Assembly (NCBI GenBank): GCA_036260375.1
Contig: DASZZZ010000017.1
Coordinates: 1-64,000 of the forward strand
From: DASZZZ01 sp036260375
GTDB lineage: Bacteria; Actinomycetota; CADDZG01; WHSQ01
Length of the DNA stretch: 64,000 nucleotides
Direction: 5' to 3'
Under the pieces are notes generated by a model, which saw only the letters and a list, made by a program, of their open reading frames with translations, ran no database searches and was not told where the DNA came from. How positions within the stretch are numbered: the stretch's first letter is position 1; every line of letters begins with the position of its first letter. Below are positions 16,058 to 25,220 of the stretch, one piece after another. The position numbers and the translations under genes are program-made.

Positions 16058-17629
16058 ATGACGAAACGCTCCACGTTGCGGCGCGCACTCGCGCCGCTGG
16101 CGGCCGTCGCCGTCGTCGCCTCGCTGCTTGCGCCGCAGGCGGCCGCCGACGAGCGCGCCAACACCCAGGGCCTGCGCAAGGCCGTCACCCTCGCCGGCGT
16201 GCGAGACCACCAGGCCGCGCTGCAGGCGATCGCCGACGCGAACGGCGACACGCGCCTGTCGGGAACGTCGGGCTTCGACGCGTCGGCCGAGTACGTCATC
16301 GACAAGGCCGAGGCGGCCGGCTACGACGTCTCGGTGTTCGAGTTCGAGTTCCTGCTCGTCGGCGACCGCACGCCGCCCGAGATGGAGCGCGTGGCGCCGA
16401 ACCCGCGCACGTACGTCAACGGCCAGGAGTTCCTGACGATGAACTACTCGGGCAGCGGCGACAGCACCGCGCCGCTGACCGCGGTCGACGTCGCGGGCGG
16501 CACGAGCGGCTGCGAGCCCGCCGACTTCGCCGGGTTCCCGGCCGGTGACATCGCGCTGATCAAGCGCGGCACGTGCACGTTCCGCGTCAAGGCGGACAAC
16601 GCCGTGGCCGCCGGCGCGTCGGCCGCGATCATCTACAACGACGGGCTCGCGCCCGACCGCATGGGCGTCATCAACGGCCGCCTGAACCCGCCCGAGACGC
16701 TCGTCGCGATCCCGACCGTGGGCACCAGCTTCGCCATCGGCCAGGAGCTCGCCAACGGCGTCGTCAACGGCGCGACCGGCGTCACGATGCGCGTGCGCGT
16801 CGACTCGATCGCCGAGACCCGCACGACGCGCAACGTCATCGCGGAGACGCCGGGCGGCGACCCGGACCACGTCGTCGTCGTCGGCGCGCACCTCGACAGC
16901 GTCAGCCGCGGCCCCGGCATCAACGACAACGGCAGCGGCTCCGCCGCGATCCTCGAGCTCGCCGAGCAGCTCTCGGCGCGCGACATCGAGCCGCGCAACA
17001 AGCTGCGCTTCATGTGGTACGGCGCCGAGGAGCACGGCCTGATCGGCTCGACGCGCTACGTCCAGGCGCTGCCGCAGGCCGAGCGCGACAAGATCGAGCT
17101 CATGCTGAACTTCGACATGATCGGCTCGCCGAACTTCGTGCGCTTCGTGTACGACGGCGACAACTCGGCGTTCCCGGTCGGCCCGGGCGTCGCGGCCGGT
17201 CCTCCGGGGTCGGGTGAGATCGAGCAGACGTTCCGCGACTACTTCGCGTCGCAGGGGCTGCCGGTCGAGCCGACGCCGTTCAACGGACGCTCGGACTACG
17301 GTCCGTTCATCGCCGCGGGCATCCCGGCCGGCGGCCTGTTCACCGGCGCCGAGGGCATCAAGACGCCGGCGCAGGCGGCGGTCTACGGCGGCACGGCGGG
17401 CGCCCAGTTCGACCCGTGCTACCACCTCGCCTGCGACACGTACGACAACAACAGCGACACCGCGCTCGACCAGATGTCGGACGCGATCGCGCACACGGTC
17501 CTCGTGTACGCGAAGCGCAACTTCGTCCAGCGTCCCCTGACCGACCCGGCCCCCGCGGCCGACGCCGGCGCGGGCGGTGGCGGCGGTCTGCACGACGACC
17601 ACGACGACCACGCGCGCGTGTCGATGTAG
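16058..17629 (+). CDS. Secreted M28 aminopeptidase with PA domain
   Basis: A 523-residue exported peptidase. The signal peptide is residues 1-30 (ending APQAAA), a PA insert domain spans roughly 120-250, and then comes the M28 zinc peptidase fold. Metal-site residues are visible: H278 and D280 in VGAHLDSV, D290 in NDNGSGSA, the EE pair at 324-325 in YGAEEHGLIG, Asp in LNFDMIGSP and a late His in CYHLACDTYDN. It resembles Streptomyces-type leucine aminopeptidases. The C-terminal tail is Gly-, Asp- and His-rich (HDDHDDHARV), possibly metal-binding. A strong hairpin terminator follows. Confidence 0.92.
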   Translation: MTKRSTLRRALAPLAAVAVVASLLAPQAAADERANTQGLRKAVTLAGVRDHQAALQAIADANGDTRLSGTSGFDASAEYVIDKAEAAGYDVSVFEFEFLLVGDRTPPEMERVAPNPRTYVNGQEFLTMNYSGSGDSTAPLTAVDVAGGTSGCEPADFAGFPAGDIALIKRGTCTFRVKADNAVAAGASAAIIYNDGLAPDRMGVINGRLNPPETLVAIPTVGTSFAIGQELANGVVNGATGVTMRVRVDSIAETRTTRNVIAETPGGDPDHVVVVGAHLDSVSRGPGINDNGSGSAAILELAEQLSARDIEPRNKLRFMWYGAEEHGLIGSTRYVQALPQAERDKIELMLNFDMIGSPNFVRFVYDGDNSAFPVGPGVAAGPPGSGEIEQTFRDYFASQGLPVEPTPFNGRSDYGPFIAAGIPAGGLFTGAEGIKTPAQAAVYGGTAGAQFDPCYHLACDTYDNNSDTALDQMSDAIAHTVLVYAKRNFVQRPLTDPAPAADAGAGGGGGLHDDHDDHARVSM

Positions 17630-17656
17630 CGAGCGACACCGCACGACGCACCACCC

Positions 17657-17684
17657 GAGAGGGGCGGCCCCGGCCGCCCCTCTC
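17657..17684 (+). terminator. Perfect 12-bp hairpin terminator after the M28 peptidase
   Basis: Arms 17657-17668 and 17673-17684 are exact reverse complements, with a 4-base loop, 27 bases after the peptidase stop. There is no long T run, as is usual in very GC-rich actinobacterial terminators. Confidence 0.75.
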
Positions 17685-17710
17685 TCCGCGCGCGGGCTAG
17701 CATCCGGCGC

Positions 17711-18541
17711 GTGCGCGCCGCCGTCGTCGGTCACGTCGAGTTGGTCGAGTTCGTGCGCGTCGAGCGCATGCCGCGCGCGGGCGACATCGTCCACGCGCTC
17801 GAGTGGTGGTCGGAGGCGGCCGGCGGGGGGCCGGGCGCCGCGGTGCAGCTCGCGAAGCTCGCCGGCGGTGCGGCGCTGTTCACCGCGTTGGGGGACGACG
17901 ACGTCGGCGACAGCGCGCGCGACGCGCTCGCCCGCCACGGGCTCGTCGTGCACGCCGCGACGCGGCCCGAGCCGACGCGGCGCGCGATCACGCACGTCGA
18001 CGCGGGCGGCGAGCGGACGATCACGGTGCTCGGCGAGCGTCACGCGCCGCGCGGCGACGACGACCTGCCGTGGGACGAGCTCGACGGCGTCGACGCGCTC
18101 TACTTCACCGCGGGCGACGAGGCGGCGCTGCGGCACGCGCGCCGGGCGCGCGTCGTCGTCGCGACCGCGCGCGTGCTGCCGCTGCTCGCGCGCACCGGCG
18201 TGCAGCTCGACGCGCTCGTCGGGAGCGCGACGGACCCGGCGGAGGCGCACGCGCCCGGCGACGTCGAGCCGCCGCCGCGCCTGTCGGTGTGGACCGCGGG
18301 CGAGCGCGGCGGCCGCTACGCGCTCGCCGACGGCGCCGAGGGAACCTACGACGCGGTCGCGCCGCCCGGCCCGGTAGTCGACCGCTACGGCGCGGGCGAC
18401 TCGTTCGCCGGCGCGCTCGCGTACGGCCTCGCCGCGACCGGCGACGCGCGCGCCGCGCTCGAGCTCGCGGCCCGCTGCGGCGCAGCCGCGGTCACGGGCC
18501 GCGGCCCGTACGAGGGCCAGCTCCGCCGCCACGGCGCCTGA
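17711..18541 (+). CDS. PfkB-family carbohydrate/nucleoside kinase
   Basis: A 276-residue ribokinase-like kinase that transfers ATP phosphate to a sugar or nucleoside. It has the N-terminal substrate-side GGGPGAAVQLAKLAG and the C-terminal PfkB signature with anion hole DRYGAGDSFAGALAYGL (catalytic Asp in GAGD). It is slightly shorter than ribokinase, lacking part of the lid. The start is GTG, 27 bases after the terminator, with no good ribosome-binding site seen. No sugar transporter or isomerase is adjacent, so the substrate is open. Confidence 0.85.
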   Translation: MRAAVVGHVELVEFVRVERMPRAGDIVHALEWWSEAAGGGPGAAVQLAKLAGGAALFTALGDDDVGDSARDALARHGLVVHAATRPEPTRRAITHVDAGGERTITVLGERHAPRGDDDLPWDELDGVDALYFTAGDEAALRHARRARVVVATARVLPLLARTGVQLDALVGSATDPAEAHAPGDVEPPPRLSVWTAGERGGRYALADGAEGTYDAVAPPGPVVDRYGAGDSFAGALAYGLAATGDARAALELAARCGAAAVTGRGPYEGQLRRHGA

Positions 18542-18651
18542 CGCCCAAGCCGCACCGCGGCGCCGCCCGTATCCCTCGGAGACGCGCGTAACGCGTCGCG
18601 ATCCGCCCCCGTTGTACGGGCGCACGACGCGACTACGGACAGGAGAGACGA

Positions 18652-19470
18652 ATGCGCACAGCGACCATCGCCGCGGCCGCGGCCGCGCTGATGCTCGGCG
18701 CGTGCTCGAGCCCGTCGCCCGACGCGCCGGCGGATCCGGCGGGCGGCGGGGGCCGGGCGCGGGCGGCGTCGTCGTCCGAGGGCGACGGCGGCGGCAAGGG
18801 CGGCGGGCAGCGAGCCGGCGGCAAGCACGGGGCGAGCCACTCCGCGGCCCGCGTCGACCCGCGCACGGGCGGCTTCGAGATCGTGCTCGGCGAGTGGGCC
18901 GTCACGCCGGAGGCCGAGGCGATCCGGCCCGGCCCGGTGACGTTCGTGATCCACAACCGCGGCACGATGGCGCACGGCTTCGAGATCGAGCTCGAGGGCG
19001 ACAGCAGCGGGTCCGGCTCGGGCGACCTCTTCAAGGCCGAGTCCGAGCTGCTCCAGCCCGGCGAGTCGACGCGCATGTCGGTGACGCTCGAGCGGCCGGG
19101 CACGTACAAGATCGAGTGCCTCGTCGACGGTCACGACGACATGGGCATGGAGGGCCCCCTCGAGGTGCGTGCCGACGCGCCGCTGGTGCGCTCGGAGCCG
19201 AAGGTCGCGCGCGAGCGGGGCGACGGGGGCGGCGTGGCCATCGCCGACTTCGCCTTCTCGCCGCCTGAAGCGCACGTCGGCGCGGGGACGAAGGTGACGT
19301 GGAGCAACGACGACCCGACCGCGCACACCGTGACGGCCGAGGACGGCACGTTCGATTCCGGCACGCTCGACGCGGGCGAGTCGTTCGCCGTCCGCTTCGA
19401 CGAGCCCGGCACGTATCGCTACCGGTGCGAGATCCATCCCGACATGAAGGGTTCCGTGACGGTCGAGTGA
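18652..19470 (+). CDS. Lipoprotein with two cupredoxin-like domains
   Basis: A 272-residue protein with lipobox LMLGAC (lipidated Cys18), then a long Gly/Ser/Lys-rich linker to about residue 65. Two cupredoxin-like domains follow. The first has TMAHGFEIE and IECLVDGHDDMGM, close to blue-copper His...Cys...His...Met ligands. The second has PTAHTVTAEDG and YRCEIHPDMKGSV, a full plastocyanin-type set. It should sit on the outer face of the membrane and carry electrons or store copper. GGAG precedes the ATG, and the next gene is 11 bases downstream. Confidence 0.88.
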   Translation: MRTATIAAAAAALMLGACSSPSPDAPADPAGGGGRARAASSSEGDGGGKGGGQRAGGKHGASHSAARVDPRTGGFEIVLGEWAVTPEAEAIRPGPVTFVIHNRGTMAHGFEIELEGDSSGSGSGDLFKAESELLQPGESTRMSVTLERPGTYKIECLVDGHDDMGMEGPLEVRADAPLVRSEPKVARERGDGGGVAIADFAFSPPEAHVGAGTKVTWSNDDPTAHTVTAEDGTFDSGTLDAGESFAVRFDEPGTYRYRCEIHPDMKGSVTVE

Positions 19471-19481
19471 GAGGAGAGCGC

Positions 19482-19844
19482 ATGAAGAGGAGGTACGGGC
19501 GCGCGGCCGCGGCCCTCGCGCTCGTCGCGCTGACGGGCGCGGCGTGCGGCGGCGGCGAGGACGACGCGGGCGCCGCCGGCGGCGGGTCGAGCGCCACGCT
19601 GACCGCGTCCGAGTTCAAGTGGGACCCGACCTCGCTCAGCGTCGCCGCGGGCGGCACGATCGAGGTGACCAACGAGGACGACGCCAAGCACAACGTCACG
19701 GTCGAGGAGGCCGGCATCGACGAAGACGTCGACCCGAACGGGTCGGTGTCCGTCGACGTCGGCGACGCCGAGCCGGGCAGCTACGACTTCGTGTGCGAGT
19801 ACCACCCCGACACGATGAAGGGGACGCTCGAGGTCACCGAGTAG
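19482..19844 (+). CDS. Cupredoxin lipoprotein
   Basis: A 120-residue single-domain blue-copper-like protein. The lipobox ends LTGAAC (lipidated Cys22), and a short acidic Gly/Ser linker follows. The cupredoxin fold has KHNVTVEEAG and DFVCEYHPDTMKG, giving His, Cys, His and Met copper ligands. GAGGAGAG precedes the ATG. It is co-directional with the two-domain cupredoxin 11 bases upstream and surely in the same transcript, so the pair may work as an extracytoplasmic electron shuttle. No oxidase, reductase or copper ATPase partner is next to it. Confidence 0.87.
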   Translation: MKRRYGRAAAALALVALTGAACGGGEDDAGAAGGGSSATLTASEFKWDPTSLSVAAGGTIEVTNEDDAKHNVTVEEAGIDEDVDPNGSVSVDVGDAEPGSYDFVCEYHPDTMKGTLEVTE

Positions 19845-19872
19845 CACGCCGAGCGTTCTCTGCGCGACGCGG

Positions 19873-19905
19873 ACGGGCCCGCAGCGTTGTCGGCTGCGGG
19901 CCCGT
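19873..19905. terminator. 13-bp hairpin between convergent genes
   Basis: Arms 19873-19885 and 19893-19905 are perfect reverse complements with a 7-base loop. The hairpin lies between the cupredoxin stop and the convergent carboxypeptidase stop and so can serve both directions. Confidence 0.75.
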
Positions 19906-19929
19906 CGTCGCGTCGTTACGGAGCGCCGG

Positions 19930-22900
19930 CTACGGCGCGGGCCGCGTCCAGGCGATGAGGTTCTCGAACAGCTGGTAGCCGGTGTACGTCAGCGCGTACG
20001 ACGACAGCCCGAACGGGTGGTAGTTCGACTCGGTCGGGTCCGGGAGCAGCGCGCCGGCGACGCGAATCGTGCCGGCGCCGTGCGCGAGCTCGCCGAGCGA
20101 CACTCCCGTCGTCGTGGCGCTGCCTGCCGTCGGCGTCGCGCGCACGAGCGTGCGCGCCGCGGTCGTCCCGCCCGCGGCCTCCCACGCGGCCTGGTCGACG
20201 ATCCAGTTCGGCGAGTCGCACTTGTCGCTGTCGCAGCCTGCGTTCGCCGAGCCGGACGCGCTGACGTAGTAGCCGAGCGGGACGGGCTCGTAGGTCTGGT
20301 GACGGTTGTCGAACGTCTCGTCGCCGATCGTCCCGACGCCCTCGGCCGTGCCCTCCTTGTTCACCGCGTTGGAGAGATGGTGACGGTCGTAGGTGGGGCC
20401 GTTGCCGTCGTCGAAGTCCATCCACCCGGCGTAGAAGTAGCCGCTGTCGACCGCGTCGGCCGCGATGCCGGTGCCGAGGTACGGAAGCGCCCACATCGCG
20501 CCGTCGGTCAGCACGAGGTTGCCGCCGCGGCCGGCCCACTCGGAGAGCGCGGCCGCGTACTTCTCGAACTGGCGCTGCGTGTAGCGGCTCTGCGGCGCCA
20601 CCGGCGGCGCCGGGTCGGCGAAGAACTCGATCGTGCCGCTCACCGGCTGCGGCGCGGCGAGGAAGTTCTCGATGCGCACACGCCAGCGCCCGACGTCGGG
20701 CTCGAAGATCGTGAGCTCCTCGCCGTTGTTGACGAACGCGCACGGGCAGCCGCGGTCCTCCCACGTCTGCGTCGCCGGGTTGAAGTACTCGGCGTGCACG
20801 TCGTAGTCGCTCGGCAGCTCCCACGACGCGCTGATCACCATGCGGTCGTTGTCGAAGCCGGGCTCGACGTCGAACTCGTACACGCCGCTGAGCGTGGGCA
20901 CGGGCGCGCCCTCGGGACCGAGCGAGAACGTCTCGGACGGCTGCGGCTGACCCGGAGGCTCCGGCGCCGACGTCGCCGGCACGAAGCCCGGCATGAACTC
21001 GTTCGCGAGCACGAGGCTGTCGTACGAGCTCAGCGTCTTGGGCTTGCGCAGGACGCTCTCGACCGACACCGGCGTGAGCTCACTGCCTGCCGCTGCGTAC
21101 TTGTTGAGATCGGTGAAGAAGTCCATCCGCGAGACGTCGTACGGCGCCTGCTCCGGCACCGGGTACGACGAGTTGCGGCTGAAGCTCACGTCGAAGCGCG
21201 TGGGCAGCACGCGCCCCGCGTTCGAGCGGATGCGGTAGGGCCCCGGCCGCGGGTCGTTGAGGTCGATGCGCGCGCCGGCCTGGAGGTACGCGAAGCTCTG
21301 GTTGAAGTAGCGCGCGACCTCGTGGCAGCCCTCGGGGTCGCCGACGTGCTCGGGCGGACCGCAGTACTCGAGGACGAGCTCGGCCGCGGTGTTGGTCGAG
21401 ATTCCCTGGAGGTTCCCGAACGTCGCCTCGATCGTGAGCCCGCCGTTGTAGAAGCCGTCGTCGGGGCCCTTGACGTCGAAGCGGAACTCCTGGATGCCGG
21501 TCAGCTGCGTGTGCGTGACGTCGGGTTGCGTCGGGAGGCCCGTCGGCGCGCCCTCGGCGGGACCGCCGCCCGGGTTGACGATGCGGTCGGGGTCGTTGAC
21601 GTAGCCGACCTTGCCCTGCGTGCGGAACGTCACGTCCTTCTCCTGCAGCAGCGCCGCGATCTGGGAGTAGATGAGGCCCTTGTTGCCGTCGATGTGGAGC
21701 TGCTCGATCTGCGGGTCGAACACCGTGTTCGGCGCGAGGTGCGACAGCGCCATCTCGTTGTTGATGCCGACGCCGTCGAGGCCGAGCGGCGAGTCCATCC
21801 AGTCGCCGAACGAGCCGCTGACCTGGTAGTTGATCGTGTCCCAGACCGTGCCCCACTGGTCCGAGCACATCGGCACCGCGCCGGTCTCGCCGGGGCACTG
21901 CCCGCTCGGCGCGATCAGCGGGCTCCACGCGAGCCGCGCCTCCGAGTCGCGGAACGTCAGGATCGAGGTCTCGACCGTCCGCTCGTTCTTGCGGTAGTCG
22001 CGCTGTCCGGCGCCGAGCAGCGTGAACGAGAACGACGGCGCGTCGAGCATGCCGTGGAGGTCGATGCCGCCGGCGAATCTGCCCGCGGCGGTCTGCTCGC
22101 GGACCCAGCTGAGGTACTTCGCGTAGCCGCGCGACTCGGGCTCGCTGAACGGCGTGTAGGGGGCCTCGGTGTAGCCGACGGTCGCCCAGTCGCGGTTCAC
22201 GTCCATGCCGTTGCCGTTGTAGCGCTGGAAGAACACCCCGCCCTCGGTGACCTCGCCGCGGTGCCAGCCGTCGGGGTTGGAGAGGACGAAGTAGATGACG
22301 GAGTTGTCGAGCACCTCACCCGCGGTGGGGCCGGAGTCGCTCGGCTCGAGGATGCGCTTGGGGAACGGTCCCTCGGCGGCACAGGCGGGGGCCGCGTCGG
22401 GGTCGTCCTCGCACGCGCTCCACGTCACGAGGTCCTCGATCGCGCGGATGCCACCCTCGATGCCGGCGCGCTCGATGCCGTGGATCGACAGCGAGTACGC
22501 GAAGTGCTTGCGCTGAGCCTCGGGGACCGCCGAGTCACGGTTGGTGACCTTGACGACGTAGAGGTCGCGCTTGTCGCGCGTCAGGTCGGCGCGCGGCAGT
22601 CCGGCCGAGCGCAGCTCCTCGCCGCTGAACGCGGGGTGGTCGCCGAACATCGTGCGCAGGTTCTGCACCTGCATCAGACGGGGGAAGCGCGACTCGAGGA
22701 ACTCGAGCCCCGAGATCGCCTCGTCCCACTGGATGAACTGGATCGCGCAGACGTTCCCCTTCGCCCACGGCGACTTGCCGGGCAGGCCCTTGACGCACCC
22801 ATGCGGGTCGGGGAACACGCGCCCGTACGTGGAGTACGTGACGTCGTCGACCGCGGCCGGCGTCGCGATCGTGTACGCGGGGCTGCCGATCACGAACGTG

Positions 22901-22947
22901 GACGCGACCAGCATGCACGCCGCGCCGAGCGAGATGATTCTCTTCAT
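19930..22947 (-). CDS. Large secreted M14 zinc carboxypeptidase
   Basis: A 1005-residue exported peptidase with a signal peptide (MKRIISLGAACMLVASTFVI, cleavage near residue 25-30). The M14 catalytic domain shows zinc ligands H156 and E159 in SIHGIERAGIEGG, substrate-site NPDGW and NGNGMDVNRDW, and a third ligand His in GGIDLHGM. About 500 C-terminal residues follow. They include beta-rich domains (one like a P-domain, with RVRIENFLAAPQPVSGTIEF) and a region resembling glutamine-amidotransferase/ThuA folds. This is far larger than classical carboxypeptidases and typical of actinobacterial multi-domain M14 proteins. The ATG at 22947 follows GGGGGAGGAC. Confidence 0.88.
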   Translation of the reverse strand: MKRIISLGAACMLVASTFVIGSPAYTIATPAAVDDVTYSTYGRVFPDPHGCVKGLPGKSPWAKGNVCAIQFIQWDEAISGLEFLESRFPRLMQVQNLRTMFGDHPAFSGEELRSAGLPRADLTRDKRDLYVVKVTNRDSAVPEAQRKHFAYSLSIHGIERAGIEGGIRAIEDLVTWSACEDDPDAAPACAAEGPFPKRILEPSDSGPTAGEVLDNSVIYFVLSNPDGWHRGEVTEGGVFFQRYNGNGMDVNRDWATVGYTEAPYTPFSEPESRGYAKYLSWVREQTAAGRFAGGIDLHGMLDAPSFSFTLLGAGQRDYRKNERTVETSILTFRDSEARLAWSPLIAPSGQCPGETGAVPMCSDQWGTVWDTINYQVSGSFGDWMDSPLGLDGVGINNEMALSHLAPNTVFDPQIEQLHIDGNKGLIYSQIAALLQEKDVTFRTQGKVGYVNDPDRIVNPGGGPAEGAPTGLPTQPDVTHTQLTGIQEFRFDVKGPDDGFYNGGLTIEATFGNLQGISTNTAAELVLEYCGPPEHVGDPEGCHEVARYFNQSFAYLQAGARIDLNDPRPGPYRIRSNAGRVLPTRFDVSFSRNSSYPVPEQAPYDVSRMDFFTDLNKYAAAGSELTPVSVESVLRKPKTLSSYDSLVLANEFMPGFVPATSAPEPPGQPQPSETFSLGPEGAPVPTLSGVYEFDVEPGFDNDRMVISASWELPSDYDVHAEYFNPATQTWEDRGCPCAFVNNGEELTIFEPDVGRWRVRIENFLAAPQPVSGTIEFFADPAPPVAPQSRYTQRQFEKYAAALSEWAGRGGNLVLTDGAMWALPYLGTGIAADAVDSGYFYAGWMDFDDGNGPTYDRHHLSNAVNKEGTAEGVGTIGDETFDNRHQTYEPVPLGYYVSASGSANAGCDSDKCDSPNWIVDQAAWEAAGGTTAARTLVRATPTAGSATTTGVSLGELAHGAGTIRVAGALLPDPTESNYHPFGLSSYALTYTGYQLFENLIAWTRPAP

Positions 22948-23202
22948 GTCCTCCCCCGAGGCTTGCGTCCCGCCGCGCCGGGTACGGCTCCGGCGACGGA
23001 ACTAGTTCGATCGGCCCATTGGGCGTAGGCATTGTGGACGGGGTGCGCCCGACCCTGCAAGGGGAGAAACGGGACACGACACCCAATCGACGCAGCCGGT
23101 TGCCGTTTTCATGCCGGAAGAGGGTCAGGTTCGCCGTCGCGGCCCGCGCTCCTGCCCGCCGGCCCGGCGCCGTCGGCCGGATTGCCGTGGCCGGGCGCCC
23201 CC

Positions 23203-24129
23203 CTACGCGCTCCGGGCGCGCCCGTGCCGGCGCAGGACGCCGGCGAACTCGTCGCCGCGGTGTGCGACGCGCGCCAGCGTGCGGTGGGGCCCGAACGCGA
23301 GCGCGGCCCGGCCCCCGCCCGCGACGCGCTCGACCTCGTCCCACGACATCGGTGCCGACACGAGCGGCCACGACGTGATCCGCAGGGAGTACGGCGCCGC
23401 CGTCGATCGGAGCATGCTGTTCTGGCGCCAGTCGACGAGCACCTTGCCGGCCCGTTCGGCGCGCGTCGCGCGCGCCGTGACGTCGTCCGGGCGCATGCGC
23501 GCGAGGCGCTCGGCGAGCGCGCGCGCGAACGCCTTGCACGCCTCGAACGACGTCCCGCTCACCGGCGCGCACACGTGGAGGCCTCCGGCCCCCGACGTCT
23601 TCACCGACGCGCGCAGGCCGGCGCGCCCGAGCTCGTCGCGCACGAGCAACGCGACGCCGGACGTCCTCGCGACCGAGACGAGGGGGCCGGGGTCGAGGTC
23701 GAAGACGAGGGCGAGCGGATCGTCGAGGGCGTCGGCGCGGCCCGGCAACGGGTGCAGCTCGTAGGACCCCGCGTTGACGACCCAGAGGAGCGACGCGACG
23801 CCGTCGATCACGCAGCAGCGGAACGCTCCGTCGCCGCCCGCCTTCGGCACGGGGTGGACGCGCAGCCACGGCGGCGGCGCGGGGCAGTTGTTCTGGTACC
23901 AGACGCGCGCGTCGACGCCGCCGGGCGACCGGCGTAGCGTGAGCGGCCGGCCCTCGACGTGGGGCAGCAGCACCGGCGCGACGCGCGCGTAGTAGCGCAG
24001 AGCGTCGCGCTTCGTGAAGCCCGCGGCCGGCCAGATCACGCGCTCGAGGTTCGTCAGCCGCACGCGCGCGCCGTCGGCGTCTATTTCGGCGGAGCCGTCC
24101 GATCGCGCCACGACGTCGAGCGGCGTCAT
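23203..24129 (-). CDS. LigD-type DNA/RNA polymerase domain protein (PolDom)
   Basis: A 308-residue archaeo-eukaryotic primase-like polymerase of the kind fused in LigD or free-standing in Actinobacteria (PolD1/PrimC class). It shows LTNLERVIWPAAGFTKRDAL, the metal-binding FDLDPGP, the nucleotide-site TSGAGGLHVCAP, and VDWRQNS near the C-terminus. It would insert ribo- or deoxyribonucleotides at gaps or breaks before ligation. Its ATG overlaps the stop of the ligase gene in ATGA, so the two proteins are made together. No Ku gene is in the window. Confidence 0.9.
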   Translation of the reverse strand: MTPLDVVARSDGSAEIDADGARVRLTNLERVIWPAAGFTKRDALRYYARVAPVLLPHVEGRPLTLRRSPGGVDARVWYQNNCPAPPPWLRVHPVPKAGGDGAFRCCVIDGVASLLWVVNAGSYELHPLPGRADALDDPLALVFDLDPGPLVSVARTSGVALLVRDELGRAGLRASVKTSGAGGLHVCAPVSGTSFEACKAFARALAERLARMRPDDVTARATRAERAGKVLVDWRQNSMLRSTAAPYSLRITSWPLVSAPMSWDEVERVAGGGRAALAFGPHRTLARVAHRGDEFAGVLRRHGRARSA

Positions 24130-25172
24130 CCGGAGAACTGCTCCAGCGTGCACGACGCCGGGTCGCGGTCGGGGCGCCACCGGCGCCACCGCGGCGGGTG
24201 GCGGAAGCGACCGGCGTCGAAGTGGTCGTAGGCGACCTCGCACACGCGCTCGGGGCGCAGCGGCACCCACGTCAGCGAGCCGCCGTCCGCCCACCGGCTC
24301 GCCACCCCGGGAAGGCGGCCGACCGGCCCCCCGGCGAGCGCGAAGCCCCGCTCCCATGGGTGACCGGCGACGTCGGCGACGAGAGGCCGCACGTCGTCGA
24401 GGAGCTCGTGCCGCAACGACGCTCGCAGCCCCGTGACGAGGCCGACGTGGCGCAGCGCGTCGCCCGTCCACACGCCGAGCAGCAGCGACCCGACGACCGG
24501 CTCGTCGCGGTGCCATCTGAAGCCCGCGACGACGCACTCTGCGGTCCGCTCGCGCTTGACCTTGACCAGCGCACGCGCGCCGGGGAGGTACGGCAGCCGC
24601 TCGTCCTTGGCCATGACGCCGTCGACGCCGGCGCTCCCGCCGTCGAGCCACCGGCGCGCCACGCGCGCGTCGCGCGTCGCGGGCGTCGGCAACACCGGCG
24701 GCGCGACGCCGTGGAGGATGCGCTCGAGCGCAGGGCGCCGGCGCGCGAACGGCTGCGTCCGCAGGTCGTCGCGGCCGGCGCCGAGGACGTCGAAGGCGAC
24801 GAAGCAGGCGGGGGTCTCGCGGGCGAGGCGCTCGACCCGCGACGCGGCCGGGTGGAGCCGCTGCAGCAGCGCCTCGAAGTCGGGGCCGTCGCGGCCTTCG
24901 ACGACGATCTCGCCGTCGAGCACGACGGCGGTCCCCAGCGCCGCGAGCGCGTCGACGAGCTCGGGGAAGTAGCGCCCGAGCGGGCGCAGGTTGCGGCTCG
25001 TGAGGACGACACCGGACGGCGACGCGAACGCCAGGCACCGGAAGCCGTCCCACTTGGGCTCGTAGAAATACGGTCCCTCGGGTAGGACGCGCTCGAGACG
25101 CGCCAGCATGGGCGCTATCGGGGGCGGGGGGACGGTGTCGACGTCGATCATCGTGTCGTGGCGGGAGGCCAT
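24126..25172 (-). CDS. ATP-dependent DNA ligase (LigC-like)
   Basis: A 348-residue nucleotidyltransferase-type ligase. The adenylated lysine is K40 in YEPKWDGFR (KxDG motif), with LDGEIVV (motif III), GVMAKDERLPY (motif IV) and LVKVKRERTAECV (motif V). An OB-fold C-terminal domain ends in the usual basic segment. This is the LigC class of Actinobacteria, used in gap or excision repair with a PolDom partner. The ATG at 25172 has GGAG six bases upstream. It is divergent from the sulfotransferase gene, so both promoters lie in a very short shared region. Confidence 0.9.
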   Translation of the reverse strand: MASRHDTMIDVDTVPPPPIAPMLARLERVLPEGPYFYEPKWDGFRCLAFASPSGVVLTSRNLRPLGRYFPELVDALAALGTAVVLDGEIVVEGRDGPDFEALLQRLHPAASRVERLARETPACFVAFDVLGAGRDDLRTQPFARRRPALERILHGVAPPVLPTPATRDARVARRWLDGGSAGVDGVMAKDERLPYLPGARALVKVKRERTAECVVAGFRWHRDEPVVGSLLLGVWTGDALRHVGLVTGLRASLRHELLDDVRPLVADVAGHPWERGFALAGGPVGRLPGVASRWADGGSLTWVPLRPERVCEVAYDHFDAGRFRHPPRWRRWRPDRDPASCTLEQFSG

Positions 25173-25220
25173 GATGCTCCATCTGCGGCGTTACTCGCCA
25201 CGCCGGCGCGGGCCGCGCCG

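Noticed and set aside
20017..23028. 1003-residue rightward frame opposite the M14 gene
   Set aside because: Antisense shadow with repetitive Arg/Ala/Val composition; the opposite strand encodes a complete M14 peptidase with signal peptide and zinc ligands.
22948..23202. Possible small gene in the 255-base gap before the M14 gene
   Set aside because: Frames here lack domain content and good ribosome-binding sites; the gap most likely holds the M14 promoter.
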